The notes under the pieces: model-generated
What the model was told of the DNA's origin: nothing
What the model saw: only the letters and a program-made list of their open reading frames with translations
Databases searched by the model: none
NCBI RefSeq assembly: GCF_029626235.1
Contig: NZ_JARUBO010000005.1
Span: 2,388,501-2,452,500, forward strand
DNA from: Micromonospora sp. WMMD1120
Lineage (GTDB): Bacteria; Actinomycetota; Actinomycetes; Mycobacteriales; Micromonosporaceae
Reading direction: 5' to 3'
DNA: 64,000 bases
Program-made: the position numbers and the translations under genes
Shown: one piece after another, positions 14,258 to 23,182 of the stretch
How the letters are laid out: every line of letters starts with the position of its first letter
Position numbering within the stretch: position 1 is the first letter of the stretch

Positions 14258-17053
14258 TTACTTCGTCGCCGGGGTGACGAAGATCGTGGCCGACGAGTTG
14301 TCCTTCGCCGCCTTCTTGATGGTGAGCGAGACGCCGTAGTTCACGTCCTGGTCGCCGGGGTTGCCGGTGCCCAGCACGATCGCGCCGCCGCCCAGGGTCA
14401 GGCCGTAGAACTCCGGCGCGGGGCTGCCGTCCGGGTGGGTGACCCGGGTGGTGTACGGCACGTTGTTCCGCGACGGCACCACCACCGACGCGTCGTTGTC
14501 GCGGGCGTAGGCGGCGCCGTCGCGCATCTCGATACCCGGGTACCAGCCCTTGGCGTCGGTGAACGACTTCACCGGCGCCTGCGCCTTGAACTTCGTGCAG
14601 TACTCGCTGTACGGCTCGTCGGCCGCCTCGAGGCACTCGGTGAAGGGGTACGTCCGCTGCAGCGAGAACGCCGCGTTCGACGACTGCGGACGGCTGGGCA
14701 GGTTGTCGGTCACCGACGGGTCCTTGACGGCCGCCTCGCCGGTCCGGCGGTACGGGTCGAAGTGCGAGTCGACGATGAGCAGCCCGCCCTTCGCTCCGTA
14801 GCTGGGCAGCGCGGTCATCTGACCGGTGACGTGGTTGACGTCGCCGAGCGCGGTGTCCCGGTACCACACCAGCATGCCCGGGGCGTTGTAGGAGATCCGG
14901 TCGACCTTCCACGCCTCGTGCGAGTAGATGGTGTCGTAGGCGTACTTCAGGCCCTTGTCGAAGCCGTCGAAGTTGCGCCACTCCGCCAGGTAGTACTGGG
15001 CGTGCACCTCGGTGCCGCCGGAGACCTTCCAGCCCTCGCCGGTGCTGTCGACGAAGGTGCCGCCGGTGGCCGTCCAGCCGTTGGCGCCGCCCTCCACGTC
15101 GTCACTCCACGTGGTGGCGCCGCCGCCGGTGACCGAGAAGTCGTCGACGAACCAGTTGCGCTCCTCGAACGCCTCGTCGGTGGCCAGGCGCAGCCGCAGC
15201 TGGACCGTCGTGCCCGCGTACGCCGACAGGTCGACGTAGTCGTGCCGCCAACCGTCGGTGCTGCCGGTCAGGCCGTACTTCTTGCCGCCGAAGTCGGCCA
15301 TCCGGCCGTTCGGGTCACCGTAGTTGTCCGGCGTGGTGACGACAGCGCCGGCCTCGTCGTACACCTTCTGCTCGGTCCAGGTCGTACCGCCGTCCGTCGA
15401 CAGCTCGACGAAGCCGTAGTCCCAGTCCTCCTCGATGATGTAGTTGTTCCACATCCAGAACTTGGCGTCCGCCGCCGCCGGCACGTCGACAGAGCGGCTC
15501 AGCTTGACGTCGGCCCACTCCTGGTCGTTGTTGCTGTGCCACATCTTCGTGCCGCTGTGCGGCGTGGCGAGCGTCGTGACCTTGTCCGGCAGGTCGACCT
15601 TGATGCCGTCCTCGGAGTCGATCGGCGTACGCGAGGTCTGGCCCAGCTTCACCTCACGCGGGTTCGACCCGGGGCGGATGGTCAGCGGGTCGGCCCAGCC
15701 GAGGACCCACTTGTCCCAGATGCCCATGTGCGTGGGCAGCGCCTGGAAGATCTCGCCCGAGTGCGAGCCCGAGGCCATCAGGTCCCAGAAGTCCACGTCG
15801 GAGTCGGCGTTGCCGGACGTGTCGTAGAGGTCCGGGAGCCCGAGGTCGTGGCCGAACTCGTGGGCGAACACGCCGACACCGGCGTCCTCCGGCTGCACGA
15901 TGTAGTTCGACACCTTCAGCTCGGTGCCGGGGATGGTGTAGCCGCCCGGAACCGAGGAGGAGTGCGCCCAGACGGCGTACACGCCCTGGTCGCCGCCACC
16001 ACGGGACTTGCCCTGGCCGGCGTGCACCAGCACCAGGTGGTCGATCACGCCGTCCGGCTCGAAGACGTTGCCGTCACCGTCGCGGTCGGCCTGGTCCTCG
16101 ATGTCGTAGTCGGCCCACGGGAAGTCCGGGTCCTTCGCCGCCAGCGCGTCGATCGCGTCGGTCGCCAGGCGACCCGCGCCGGCCGGGTTGTCGGGGTGGC
16201 CGTTCATCGACTGCTCCCGGCCCGGCACCCAGTTGCCGTTCTCGTCCTGGGTGCAGCGGTTGGCCGCGTACCAGCCCTCCGAGTGCGGCACGGTGATCCA
16301 CGGGCTGGCCTGCCCGTCCACCGTGTACGCGTTCTTCGACATCTCCAGGTACATGTTGTGCATGGTGCGCCCGGAGATGTCGATGCCCTTCTTGCCGTCC
16401 GGGCCGCGCAGGTCGGTGCGGATCCGCTCGGTGATGCCCCTCTTGCTGTACAGCATCTTGTTGTAGTGCGACGGCGAGAAGTCCGGCACCCACATCGAGT
16501 TGTTGTCCTCGTGCGGCAGGCGCGACGGGTCCGGGATCTTGTTGTGCTTCGGGCCGTTCTGCACCGTGCCGGGCACGCAGGTGCGGTCCTCGAACACCGT
16601 CTTGGGGACCATGACGTTGGTGAAGTCGTCGTTGGCCTTGTCGTTGAACTCCACCAGCAGCGTGAGCAGCTTCGCCGTCTGGGTGGTGGGCGCCTTCTTG
16701 AACTGGCGCGGGTTCTTGCCGGTCTTCAGTGACTGGGCCTCGGCCTTGGCCAGCTGTCGCGCGGTGACCGGGTTGCCCCGGGCGTGCTTCTGGTCGAACT
16801 GACGTGCGGACTCCATGGCAGGGGTGTAGACGCCGCCCTTGCCCTTGACCTCACGGCCGGTGGTGTCCGGCTGCACCTCGGGCTCGGCGTAGTTGATGTA
16901 GTACTCGTCCGCCCCGATCACCGCCCGGGGGGTGCCGGACGCCGACTGAGCAGCCGCGCTGCCACTCACGGTCAGTGACGTGGCCGCGAGGGCGATGACG
17001 GGCAGCGCGACGAGTAGTCGTCGGCGCGACCCCGGATGGGAGTTTCTGTTCAT
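14258..17053 (-). CDS. Immune inhibitor A-type M6 metalloprotease (second copy)
   Basis: A 931-residue secreted protease with a signal peptide after a basic N-terminus (RRRLLVALPVIALAATSLTVSG). The M6 zinc motif HEFGHDLGLPDLYD lies near residue 398, preceded by an Asp-rich loop (DRDGDGNVFEPDG), and two MAM-like beta domains follow (DWDYGFVELSTDGG and W-x-DDVEGGANGW). It is a diverged tandem paralogue of the preceding gene; both share the order signal-propeptide-M6-beta domains. Secretion and zinc proteolysis follow from the family. The natural substrate is unknown. Confidence 0.9.
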   Translation of the reverse strand: MNRNSHPGSRRRLLVALPVIALAATSLTVSGSAAAQSASGTPRAVIGADEYYINYAEPEVQPDTTGREVKGKGGVYTPAMESARQFDQKHARGNPVTARQLAKAEAQSLKTGKNPRQFKKAPTTQTAKLLTLLVEFNDKANDDFTNVMVPKTVFEDRTCVPGTVQNGPKHNKIPDPSRLPHEDNNSMWVPDFSPSHYNKMLYSKRGITERIRTDLRGPDGKKGIDISGRTMHNMYLEMSKNAYTVDGQASPWITVPHSEGWYAANRCTQDENGNWVPGREQSMNGHPDNPAGAGRLATDAIDALAAKDPDFPWADYDIEDQADRDGDGNVFEPDGVIDHLVLVHAGQGKSRGGGDQGVYAVWAHSSSVPGGYTIPGTELKVSNYIVQPEDAGVGVFAHEFGHDLGLPDLYDTSGNADSDVDFWDLMASGSHSGEIFQALPTHMGIWDKWVLGWADPLTIRPGSNPREVKLGQTSRTPIDSEDGIKVDLPDKVTTLATPHSGTKMWHSNNDQEWADVKLSRSVDVPAAADAKFWMWNNYIIEEDWDYGFVELSTDGGTTWTEQKVYDEAGAVVTTPDNYGDPNGRMADFGGKKYGLTGSTDGWRHDYVDLSAYAGTTVQLRLRLATDEAFEERNWFVDDFSVTGGGATTWSDDVEGGANGWTATGGTFVDSTGEGWKVSGGTEVHAQYYLAEWRNFDGFDKGLKYAYDTIYSHEAWKVDRISYNAPGMLVWYRDTALGDVNHVTGQMTALPSYGAKGGLLIVDSHFDPYRRTGEAAVKDPSVTDNLPSRPQSSNAAFSLQRTYPFTECLEAADEPYSEYCTKFKAQAPVKSFTDAKGWYPGIEMRDGAAYARDNDASVVVPSRNNVPYTTRVTHPDGSPAPEFYGLTLGGGAIVLGTGNPGDQDVNYGVSLTIKKAAKDNSSATIFVTPATK

Positions 17054-17234
17054 GCCGCTCCGTTTCTCGGGCAGAGAGGACGTCGGCCGGACCCGGTGGC
17101 ATGGCGCCCATCGGCCGCCCGACGAGCGTGAAACTAGATGACGAACAACCCCGATTGGTCGGATCGTGATCGATGCGTTATCTGTTTACGGACGTGTCTC
17201 ATCGATGTTTCGGGCGTACCTCCATAAAAGACAA

Positions 17235-17270
17235 CGGTGGGTGACGGCCCGTCCGGACCGTCACCCACCG
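17235..17270 (-). terminator. Terminator after acs
   Basis: CGGTGGGTGACGG (17235-17247) and CCGTCACCCACCG (17258-17270) form a perfect 13-bp stem with a ten-base loop, 18 bases past the acs stop codon. Confidence 0.75.
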
Positions 17271-17287
17271 ATGGGGTACGCCTACCG

Positions 17288-19252
17288 TCAGTCCTCGTCG
17301 GACTTGGCCCCACTCATCCCCGAGGAGATCAGCTCCATCACCGAGGAGTCCTGCAACGTGGTCACGTCGCCGAGCGACCGGTTCTCCGCGACGTCCCGCA
17401 GCAACCGCCGCATGATCTTGCCGGAGCGGGTCTTCGGCAGCTCCGGCACCAGCATGATCTGCCGCGGCTTCGCGATCGGCCCCAGCGTCTTCGCCACGTG
17501 GTTGCGCAGGTCGGCGATCAGTTGCTCGCCCGCCTCGCCGCCGGTGTCCGCGCTGCCGCGCGGGATGGCGAACGCGACGATCGCCTGACCGGTGGTCGGG
17601 TCGGTGGCGCCGACCACCGCCGCCTCGGCCACCGAGGGGTGCGACACCAACGCGGACTCCACCTCGGTCGTGGAGATGTTGTGCCCGGACACCAGCATCA
17701 CGTCGTCGACCCGGCCGAGCAGCCAGATGTGCCCGTCGTCGTCCTTCTTGGCGCCGTCACCGGCGAAGTACATGCCCTGGAAACGGGACCAGTACGTCTC
17801 GATGAACCGGTCGTCGTCGCCCCAGATCGTGCGCAGCATCGACGGCCAGGGCTCGCGCAGCACCAGGTAGCCGCCGCCACCGTTGGGCACGGACTGACCC
17901 TGGTCGTCCACGACGTCGGCCACGATGCCCGGCAGCGGGGTCATCGCCGACCCCGGCTTGGCAGCGGTCACGCCCGGCAGCGGCGAGATCATGATCGACC
18001 CGGTCTCGGTCTGCCACCAGGTGTCCACCACCGGCAGCTCGCCCCGGCCGATGTGCTGCCGGTACCAGATCCACGCCTCCGGATTGATCGGCTCACCCAC
18101 GCTGCCGAGCAGGCGCAGCGACGACAGGTCGAAGCCGGCCGGAATGTCCTCGCCCCACTTCATCATCGTGCGGATCAGGGTGGGGGCGGTGTAGAGGATG
18201 CTGACCTTGTACCTGTCGACGATCTCCCAGAACCGGCCCTTGTGCGGGGTGTCCGGGGTGCCCTCGTACATCACCTGGGTGGCGCCGTTGGAGAGCGGGC
18301 CGTACACGATGTAGGAGTGCCCGGTGACCCAGCCGATGTCGGCGGTGCACCAGTAGACGTCCGTCTCCGGCTTCAGGTCGAACACCGCGTGCGTCGTGTA
18401 CGACGCCTGGGTCAGGTAGCCGCCGGTGGTGTGCAGGATGCCCTTCGGCCGGGCCGTGGTGCCGCTCGTGTAGAGGATGAACAGCGGGTGCTCCGCGTCG
18501 AACGGCTGCGCGGTGTGCTCGGCCGACGCGGTCTCCACCGTCTCGTGCCACCAGTGGTCCTTCTCCGACCAGGCCACGTCCTCGCCGGTGCGGCGGACCA
18601 CCAGCACGTGCTCCACCGACGGGCAGCTCGCCACCGCCTCGTCCACTGTGGGCTTCAACGCCGACGGCTTGCCCCGCCGGTAACCCCCGTCCGCGGTGAT
18701 CACCACCTTGGCGCTGGCGTCCTGGATCCGGTTGCTCAGCGAGTCGGCGGAGAAGCCACCGAACACGACGCTGTGCGCCGCGCCGATCCGGGCGCAGGCC
18801 AGCATCGCCACCGCCGCCTCGGGGATCATCGGCAGGTAGATGGCCACCCGGTCACCGGCGGTCACCCCCAGGTCGGTGAGCGCGTTCGCCGCCCGGCAGG
18901 TCAGCTCGTGCAGGTCGGCGTACGTGATGGTGCGGGTGTCGCCCGGCTCGCCCTCCCAGTGGATCGCCACCTTGTCGCCCCGGCCCGCCTCGACGTGCCG
19001 GTCCAGGCAGTTGTAGGCGACGTTGAGCTGCCCACCGACGAACCACTTCGCGAACGGCGGGTTCGACCAGTCCAGCACCTCGTCCCACGTCTTCGACCAG
19101 GCCAGCCGCTCGGCCTGCTTCGCCCAGAAGGCGAGCCGGTCGGCCTCGGCCTCGGCGTACGCGTCGATGGTGACGTTGGCGTGCGCGGCGAGTTCGGCCG
19201 GCGGCGGGAACTGGCGCGTCTCGTTCAGCAGATTGGCCAATGCCTCGCTCAT
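17288..19252 (-). CDS. acs: Acetyl-CoA synthetase (acetate--CoA ligase)
   Basis: A 654-residue enzyme, the usual length for Acs. It converts acetate, ATP and CoA to acetyl-CoA through acetyl-AMP. The AMP-binding P-loop is visible as [12 protein letters not shown], the substrate-pocket WWQTETG motif follows, and the C-terminal [13 protein letters not shown] holds the lysine that protein acetyltransferases modify in this family. The start at 19252 ([11 protein letters not shown]...) is preceded by GAGGAG at seven bases; the frame runs to 19327 but with a non-homologous head. It stands alone with its own terminator. Confidence 0.95.
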   Translation of the reverse strand: MSEALANLLNETRQFPPPAELAAHANVTIDAYAEAEADRLAFWAKQAERLAWSKTWDEVLDWSNPPFAKWFVGGQLNVAYNCLDRHVEAGRGDKVAIHWEGEPGDTRTITYADLHELTCRAANALTDLGVTAGDRVAIYLPMIPEAAVAMLACARIGAAHSVVFGGFSADSLSNRIQDASAKVVITADGGYRRGKPSALKPTVDEAVASCPSVEHVLVVRRTGEDVAWSEKDHWWHETVETASAEHTAQPFDAEHPLFILYTSGTTARPKGILHTTGGYLTQASYTTHAVFDLKPETDVYWCTADIGWVTGHSYIVYGPLSNGATQVMYEGTPDTPHKGRFWEIVDRYKVSILYTAPTLIRTMMKWGEDIPAGFDLSSLRLLGSVGEPINPEAWIWYRQHIGRGELPVVDTWWQTETGSIMISPLPGVTAAKPGSAMTPLPGIVADVVDDQGQSVPNGGGGYLVLREPWPSMLRTIWGDDDRFIETYWSRFQGMYFAGDGAKKDDDGHIWLLGRVDDVMLVSGHNISTTEVESALVSHPSVAEAAVVGATDPTTGQAIVAFAIPRGSADTGGEAGEQLIADLRNHVAKTLGPIAKPRQIMLVPELPKTRSGKIMRRLLRDVAENRSLGDVTTLQDSSVMELISSGMSGAKSDED

Positions 19253-19424
19253 GCCGTGACTCCTCGTCCTCGGGGTGACCTGCGTCTCGATGGCACGAGG
19301 GTAGTCGCGAGGCCCCCGACCGGCCATGGCTGCCCACCGCGTCGCGCCGAGTGGCCTCCGCCGCGCGCCCGACGGCCCGCCGGCCTCTCGGCGCGGCTCT
19401 GGCCGGACGTCGACCCCGACGCTT

Positions 19425-19499
19425 GATCAACACGGGTTCCCTGAAGTCGCGGCTTCGAACCGGCCTGGATGCCCCGACTTCCAAGAACGCGTGTTGACC
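19425..19499. repeat. Intergenic inverted repeat (GATC-type), ~26-bp imperfect arms
   Basis: Positions 19427-19452 pair with 19472-19497 with about five mismatches; the outer ends read GATCAACACG and CGTGTTGACC. It lies between the divergent acs and Fic-like genes (gap 19253-19618), so it is unlikely to be a simple terminator. Confidence 0.55.
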
Positions 19500-19606
19500 A
19501 TGCCGATCCGAGGGAGTGCGCGCGTCGGGCGGGGACGGGCGGGCCGGGGCGGGTGGTGCCGGTCGCGTTGCGGGCGGGTGCGACCCGCCGCTCCCGGTGG
19601 GGTCGC

Positions 19607-19612
19607 TAGCGT
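19607..19612 (+). promoter_or_regulatory. -10 box of leaderless Fic-like gene
   Basis: TAGCGT, six bases before the GTG start at 19619; no Shine-Dalgarno sequence. Confidence 0.5.
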
Positions 19613-19618
19613 GAACTG

Positions 19619-20365
19619 GTGACCACCGACCCGCTCGCGCCCCTGCTCGCGCTCGCCGACATCGCCGCCGCCGTCGAGCAGGCGCGCCAGCGGTTCGACC
19701 AGGCGCTCGGTCACCGGGCCCTGCGCCGCAACGGCGGCCAGGTCGCGGCCGAGGTCAGCCTCCGCTCGGCGGTCGCCAGCGCCGCGCTGGAGGGGGCCGC
19801 GCACGACCGCGAGGCGGTTCGCGCCGGCACCGTCACCGACCCGGTTCTCCAGGGCGCGCTGCGGGTCGCCGGGGCCCTTCCCGGCCTGAGCGAGCTGTGG
19901 CCGAAGGCGCCCCGCCAGGCCCTCGCGAAGCTGCACGTCCTCGCCGCCCGCGACATCGTGCCGGAAGCCGAGCTGGGCCGCCCGGTCACCGACCCGGTGG
20001 TCGCCACCCGACTCGACGGGCTCGCCGGGCTGGTGGTCGGCGGCACGAAGGTGTCCCCGCTGGTGCTGGCCGCCGTCGTCCACGGGGAGCTGCTGAACCT
20101 GCGCCCGTTCGCCGGTCCGTCCGGGCTGGTGGCCCGGGGCGCCGCCCGCCTGGTGCTGCTCGCCAGCGGCCTCGACCCGCGCGGCCTGCTCGCCGTCGAC
20201 GTGGGTCACCGCGAGCGCGAGCCCGAGTACGTCGGCGCGGCGGGCGCGTTCGCCACCGGCACCCCGGACGGGCTGCGCTCCTGGCTGCGCCACTACATGT
20301 CAGCGGTCGAGGTCGGAGCCGACCAGCTCACCACCATCGGTGACGAGATCATCGCCGCCGCCTGA
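19619..20365 (+). CDS. Degenerate Fic/DOC-like protein (often annotated oxidoreductase)
   Basis: A 248-residue helical protein. Around residue 160 the stretch LNLRPFAGPSGLVARGAARLVL lines up with the Fic active site HPFxxGNGRxxR, but the catalytic His is replaced by Arg and GNGR by PSGLVAR, so AMP transfer is unlikely. The N-terminus has the Fic-type SLRSAVASAALEGA (compare S-x-x-S-S-x-I-E-G). Homologues beside a HAD phosphatase are common in actinobacteria and usually called oxidoreductases without evidence. The GTG start is leaderless. It is convergent with the HAD gene. A structural or regulatory role is possible. Confidence 0.6.
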   Translation: MTTDPLAPLLALADIAAAVEQARQRFDQALGHRALRRNGGQVAAEVSLRSAVASAALEGAAHDREAVRAGTVTDPVLQGALRVAGALPGLSELWPKAPRQALAKLHVLAARDIVPEAELGRPVTDPVVATRLDGLAGLVVGGTKVSPLVLAAVVHGELLNLRPFAGPSGLVARGAARLVLLASGLDPRGLLAVDVGHREREPEYVGAAGAFATGTPDGLRSWLRHYMSAVEVGADQLTTIGDEIIAAA

Positions 20366-20382
20366 GCCTGGCGTGCCCGCGG

Positions 20383-21186
20383 TCAGGCGGTGCTGGCGGC
20401 GCGGGTGCGGCGGTGCCGCCCGTACCAGGCGATGCCGATCGCCACACCCACCCCGACCCCGAGTGCCGCTGCGGCCACCGGAACCGCCGGCCGCTCCCGC
20501 AGGCGTCGACCCAGCGGGATCGGGTGCCGGAACTCCAGCACCGGCCAGGCGTTCTCCGAGGCCAACTTGCGCAGCTGGCGATCCGGGTTGACCACGCTCG
20601 GGTGGCCGACGCACTCCAGCAGCGGGCGGTCGCTGTACGAGTCGGAGTAGGCGTACGAATCGGCGAGGTCGTAGTCGCGGACGGCGGCCAGCTCGGTGAC
20701 CGCCTCGACCTTGCTCGGCCCGGCCGCGTAGAACTCGACCTCGCCGCTGTACCGGCCGTCGGTCACCGTCATCCGGGTGGCGATCACGTCGGTCACCCCG
20801 AGCAGCTCACCGATCGGCCGGACCATCTCCTCGCCGGACGCCGAGACCAGCACCACGTCCCGCCCGGCCGCCTGGTGCTCCTCGATCAGCGCGGCGGCCT
20901 CGGCGTACACATAGGGGTTGATCAGCTCGTGCAGCGTCTCCGCGACGATCTGGCGGACCTGCTCCACCTGCCAACCCTTGCAGAGTGCGGCCAGGTAGTC
21001 CCGTGTTCGGGCCATGGTCTGCTCGTCGGTGCCGCCCAGCCGGAACATCAGCTGCGCGTACGCCGACTTGACCACGTCACGCCGAGTGATCAACCCGTCC
21101 CGGTAGAACGGCCGACCAAACGCCAGAGCGCTCGACTTGGCGATGACGGTCTTGTCCAGATCGAAGAAAGCGGCACTTCGGCCCAC
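20383..21186 (-). CDS. HAD-IB family hydrolase (SerB-like phosphatase), membrane-anchored
   Basis: A 267-residue protein with all HAD motifs: D9-L-D11-K-T (motif I), VLVSASGEE (II), K in GPSKVEAV (III) and YSDSYSDRPLL (IV). This is the HAD-IB subgroup close to phosphoserine phosphatase, but the true substrate is unknown. A C-terminal helix (VPVAAAALGVGVGVAIGIAWYG) with a basic end anchors it to the membrane. In mycobacteria the homologue adjoins ssd with a 6C RNA between; here that order is kept but interrupted by an island. A TAGACT box eight bases before the GTG suggests a leaderless transcript. Confidence 0.85.
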   Translation of the reverse strand: MGRSAAFFDLDKTVIAKSSALAFGRPFYRDGLITRRDVVKSAYAQLMFRLGGTDEQTMARTRDYLAALCKGWQVEQVRQIVAETLHELINPYVYAEAAALIEEHQAAGRDVVLVSASGEEMVRPIGELLGVTDVIATRMTVTDGRYSGEVEFYAAGPSKVEAVTELAAVRDYDLADSYAYSDSYSDRPLLECVGHPSVVNPDRQLRKLASENAWPVLEFRHPIPLGRRLRERPAVPVAAAALGVGVGVAIGIAWYGRHRRTRAASTA

Positions 21187-21194
21187 GGCGCGAA

Positions 21195-21200
21195 AGTCTA
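21195..21200 (-). promoter_or_regulatory. -10 box of leaderless HAD gene
   Basis: TAGACT on the minus strand, eight bases before the GTG at 21186. Confidence 0.45.
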
Positions 21201-21384
21201 GCCGGATGGTCTATCGTCGGCGGGTGCCCGGGGTCGAGCAACCCCTCAGACCTGCGGGCTGGCACCACCACCTCCTCTCCGCGTGATCGTGCTCACACTC
21301 CGCGAGGAGATTTTCGCAGTGAGTGGAGGCGGCACCACTCGACGTGACGGGCGCGCTCAGGCAGACTTGTCCGTACGACGAGAT

Positions 21385-21513
21385 TTCACAACCTCGACAA
21401 AGACCAGACCCTCGGCGGTTGCACCCCCCGTGGCCGCTGAGTGGTTCGGCTCGACCCCCCCGGAGCCGAACCTTCGACGACCCCCGTCTCCCCCCGACGG
21501 GGGTCGTCCCTTT
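21385..21513 (+). ncRNA. 6C small RNA (three C-loop hairpins)
   Basis: Three consecutive hairpins each expose a run of six or seven C in the loop: 21411-21441 (12 pairs including G-U, loop ACCCCCC), 21443-21472 (GGTTCGGCTC/GAGCCGAACC, loop with seven C) and 21476-21508 (13 perfect pairs, loop TCCCCCC) followed by CCTTTG, probably the terminator. C-rich loops are the definition of the actinobacterial 6C RNA (Rfam 6C), which in Mycobacterium binds G-rich sites in mRNAs. The position beside a HAD phosphatase gene, and on the ssd side of it, also fits. The 5' end is approximate; no clear -10 box was found. The C runs set the strand as plus. Confidence 0.85.
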
Positions 21514-21514
21514 G
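21489..21514 (+). repeat. Left direct repeat (putative attL core) within 6C RNA 3' end
   Basis: A 26-base sequence from TCCCCCC to CCCTTTG, covering the loop and 3' arm of the last 6C hairpin. It is repeated at 24216-24241 with a single G-to-A change. Confidence 0.7.
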
Positions 21515-21537
21515 CGCCGTGAGCACTCCGCCGCAGA

Positions 21538-22038
21538 TCACAGGTCATCTGCGTCGCCGTCGAGCAGGCTCCCCGAGGGCGTTTCTCTGGTCGGAGGCAG
21601 CAGAGAGGCAGCAGAGCCGTTGAACGTCTCCAGGACGCGGGCGGCGTAGTCGTCCGGGGTGTGGGTGTAGCGGTTGAGAGTCCTCGACGCCTGTTCGTGG
21701 CCCATCACCCGCTGCACCAGGTTAACCGGAACGCCGTCGGTGACCAGCCAGGTGGCGTAGGCGTGCCGCAGATCGTGGAAGCGCATCCCGCCGGAAGCCT
21801 TGGCCGCCAGGCAGGCGACGGCCTCCCGTTCGGTGGTGAACTCAGCCGACCACTCGATGCCCTCTCGATCGGGCCACGTGGCGCGGTACCGATGCGGACC
21901 GGTGTTGGCGACCTGGCCGAGCAGACCAGCGCGGACGAGCGATGGCAACCAGACCGGACGGCGGAAGTTCGACCGGCGCAGTAGGCGGCCTACCTTGTCG
22001 CGAAAGACCAGATCACCTGGCGGACGCGTGTCGCACAT
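21538..22038 (-). pseudogene. Tyrosine recombinase (integrase), C-terminal fragment
   Basis: About 166 residues covering only the C-terminal half of the catalytic domain. The second active-site block H-D-L-R-H (MRFHDLRHAYATW) and the final block GHEQASRTLNRYTH with the nucleophilic Tyr are present. The first catalytic Arg and the N-terminal core-binding domain are missing; the upstream sequence (22039-22501) is GC-rich and does not continue the protein in any frame I can follow. Typical integrases of this group are about 380-420 residues. The gene is therefore inactive unless complemented. Its 3' end faces the left repeat 24 bases away, the usual position of int beside its attachment site. 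Confidence 0.8.
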
Positions 22039-22501
22039 CAGCCGACGGAGGACAGCCGGCCGCCGGCCGGCGTGGGAGGACTTTCTGTACGTCTATCAAG
22101 GCGGCCCGCAACGGGCCGCACGCGCCGCCGCCTGGGCGCGCGTCCGTCGCTCCGCTGGCGCTCCGACTCCGGCCACGCAACACGGCCCGCCGGCTGGCGC
22201 GGAGAGCGGAAAGCCCAGGGGCCGCCGCCATAGCGCGAGTCCCTGCCGGCCGTGGTGGGGATGCGGCGCGGAGGATGCGGGGCCGCCCCTCCGACCTCAA
22301 GGGCGCTTCGCGTCGCTGCGCGACGGCCCTGCGGGCCGCCCTTGACCCCGGAGCCTCTGCGACCCCTCGGGCCGGCGTTGCCGGCAGGCGGGGGCCTGCC
22401 CGTGATGCTCGCGCCGCATTCCCACCACGGCCTCATCGCGCGGCCCGGTCGACTCAAGCAGCGTTCGTCGTCAAGGATTGCTTGACGTGGGTGCCGCGCC
22501 T
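22039..22501. other. 463-base gap with no supportable gene
   Basis: GC-rich sequence with many short palindromes of the GCGGGCCGCCC kind. Frames on both strands are Arg/Pro/Gly-rich, as expected for non-coding high-GC DNA. It should have contained the N-terminal half of the integrase gene; that segment appears to be replaced or decayed. Confidence 0.5.
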
Positions 22502-23182
22502 TCAGCCCGGGTTGCTGTCGTCGGAAGGCTCGTTCTCCGCGCTTGACCTGGGCGGAACGTCGAACACACTGCTACCTCTAGTGTCGATCTTCTCAGCCTG
22601 GTTGAGGACTTCAAGCAGTGACTCGACGACCTCGATGAAGTCCAGGGCTTGAGCCTCCGTGAGATTGTCTGATGGGCGGTGCACGGCAAGGTTCCGGAGA
22701 CGACGAACAGCGTCGAACGCTCTGAAGGTTCTTTGGCTGATGACGCCATTTACCAACAGCGTCTGAACCTGCGCATAAAGCCCTGGCCGGTATGTCTCGA
22801 TATCCAGTGCCTGGCAGACCTCATTGACCCTGACCTCTAACAGCTTGGCAGCTTTGAAGATCGCGGCAGTTGGATCTATAGAGGCTGTAAGACGAAGAGT
22901 TTCAGCCTGAGAGCGAACCTCCTCATCCGGCTGCTCCACGCCCAGACCAGGATCCGGGTCAATCTCCTCATCTACAGCAATCTGGGCCTCTAGGGTAGTC
23001 CTGTTCCATTCCGCCTCGAAGGGTCCCGCTTTGATCCGGCTAAGACTCGTGCCGATGAGGTCAGACACATGCTTCCGTAGCACCACGACTAAAATCAGGA
23101 CCGTCAGTGGCCAGATGGCGGCGGGTATGACCTTCGCGAGGAACTCAAGCCAGCTCACGGTTTCGCACCGTATCGCGGTCAT
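22502..23182 (-). CDS. Membrane-anchored hypothetical protein (DUF4145-like C-terminus)
   Basis: A protein of about 226 residues. One membrane helix near the N-terminus (IPAAIWPLTVLILVVVL) precedes a cytoplasmic helical domain with acidic segments. The C-terminal part (FRAFDAVRRLRNLAVHRPSDNLTEAQALDFIEVVESLLEVL) resembles the R-N-x-x-x-H plus long helix pattern of DUF4145-type domains found in defence and mobile-element proteins. Codon use is less G/C-biased than the flanking housekeeping genes, consistent with transfer. The ATG at 23182 is chosen because the longer frame (to 23524) adds a non-hydrophobic, compositionally odd head; the start is uncertain. Function unknown. Confidence 0.6.
   Translation of the reverse strand: MTAIRCETVSWLEFLAKVIPAAIWPLTVLILVVVLRKHVSDLIGTSLSRIKAGPFEAEWNRTTLEAQIAVDEEIDPDPGLGVEQPDEEVRSQAETLRLTASIDPTAAIFKAAKLLEVRVNEVCQALDIETYRPGLYAQVQTLLVNGVISQRTFRAFDAVRRLRNLAVHRPSDNLTEAQALDFIEVVESLLEVLNQAEKIDTRGSSVFDVPPRSSAENEPSDDSNPG

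Noticed and set aside
11559..16732. Long plus-strand open frames (778 and 827 codons) over the immune inhibitor genes
   Set aside because: They are antisense frames created by high-GC codon usage; the minus-strand proteins have clear M6 motifs and signal peptides.
17237..19426. A 729-codon plus-strand frame over acs
   Set aside because: Antisense shadow of acetyl-CoA synthetase.
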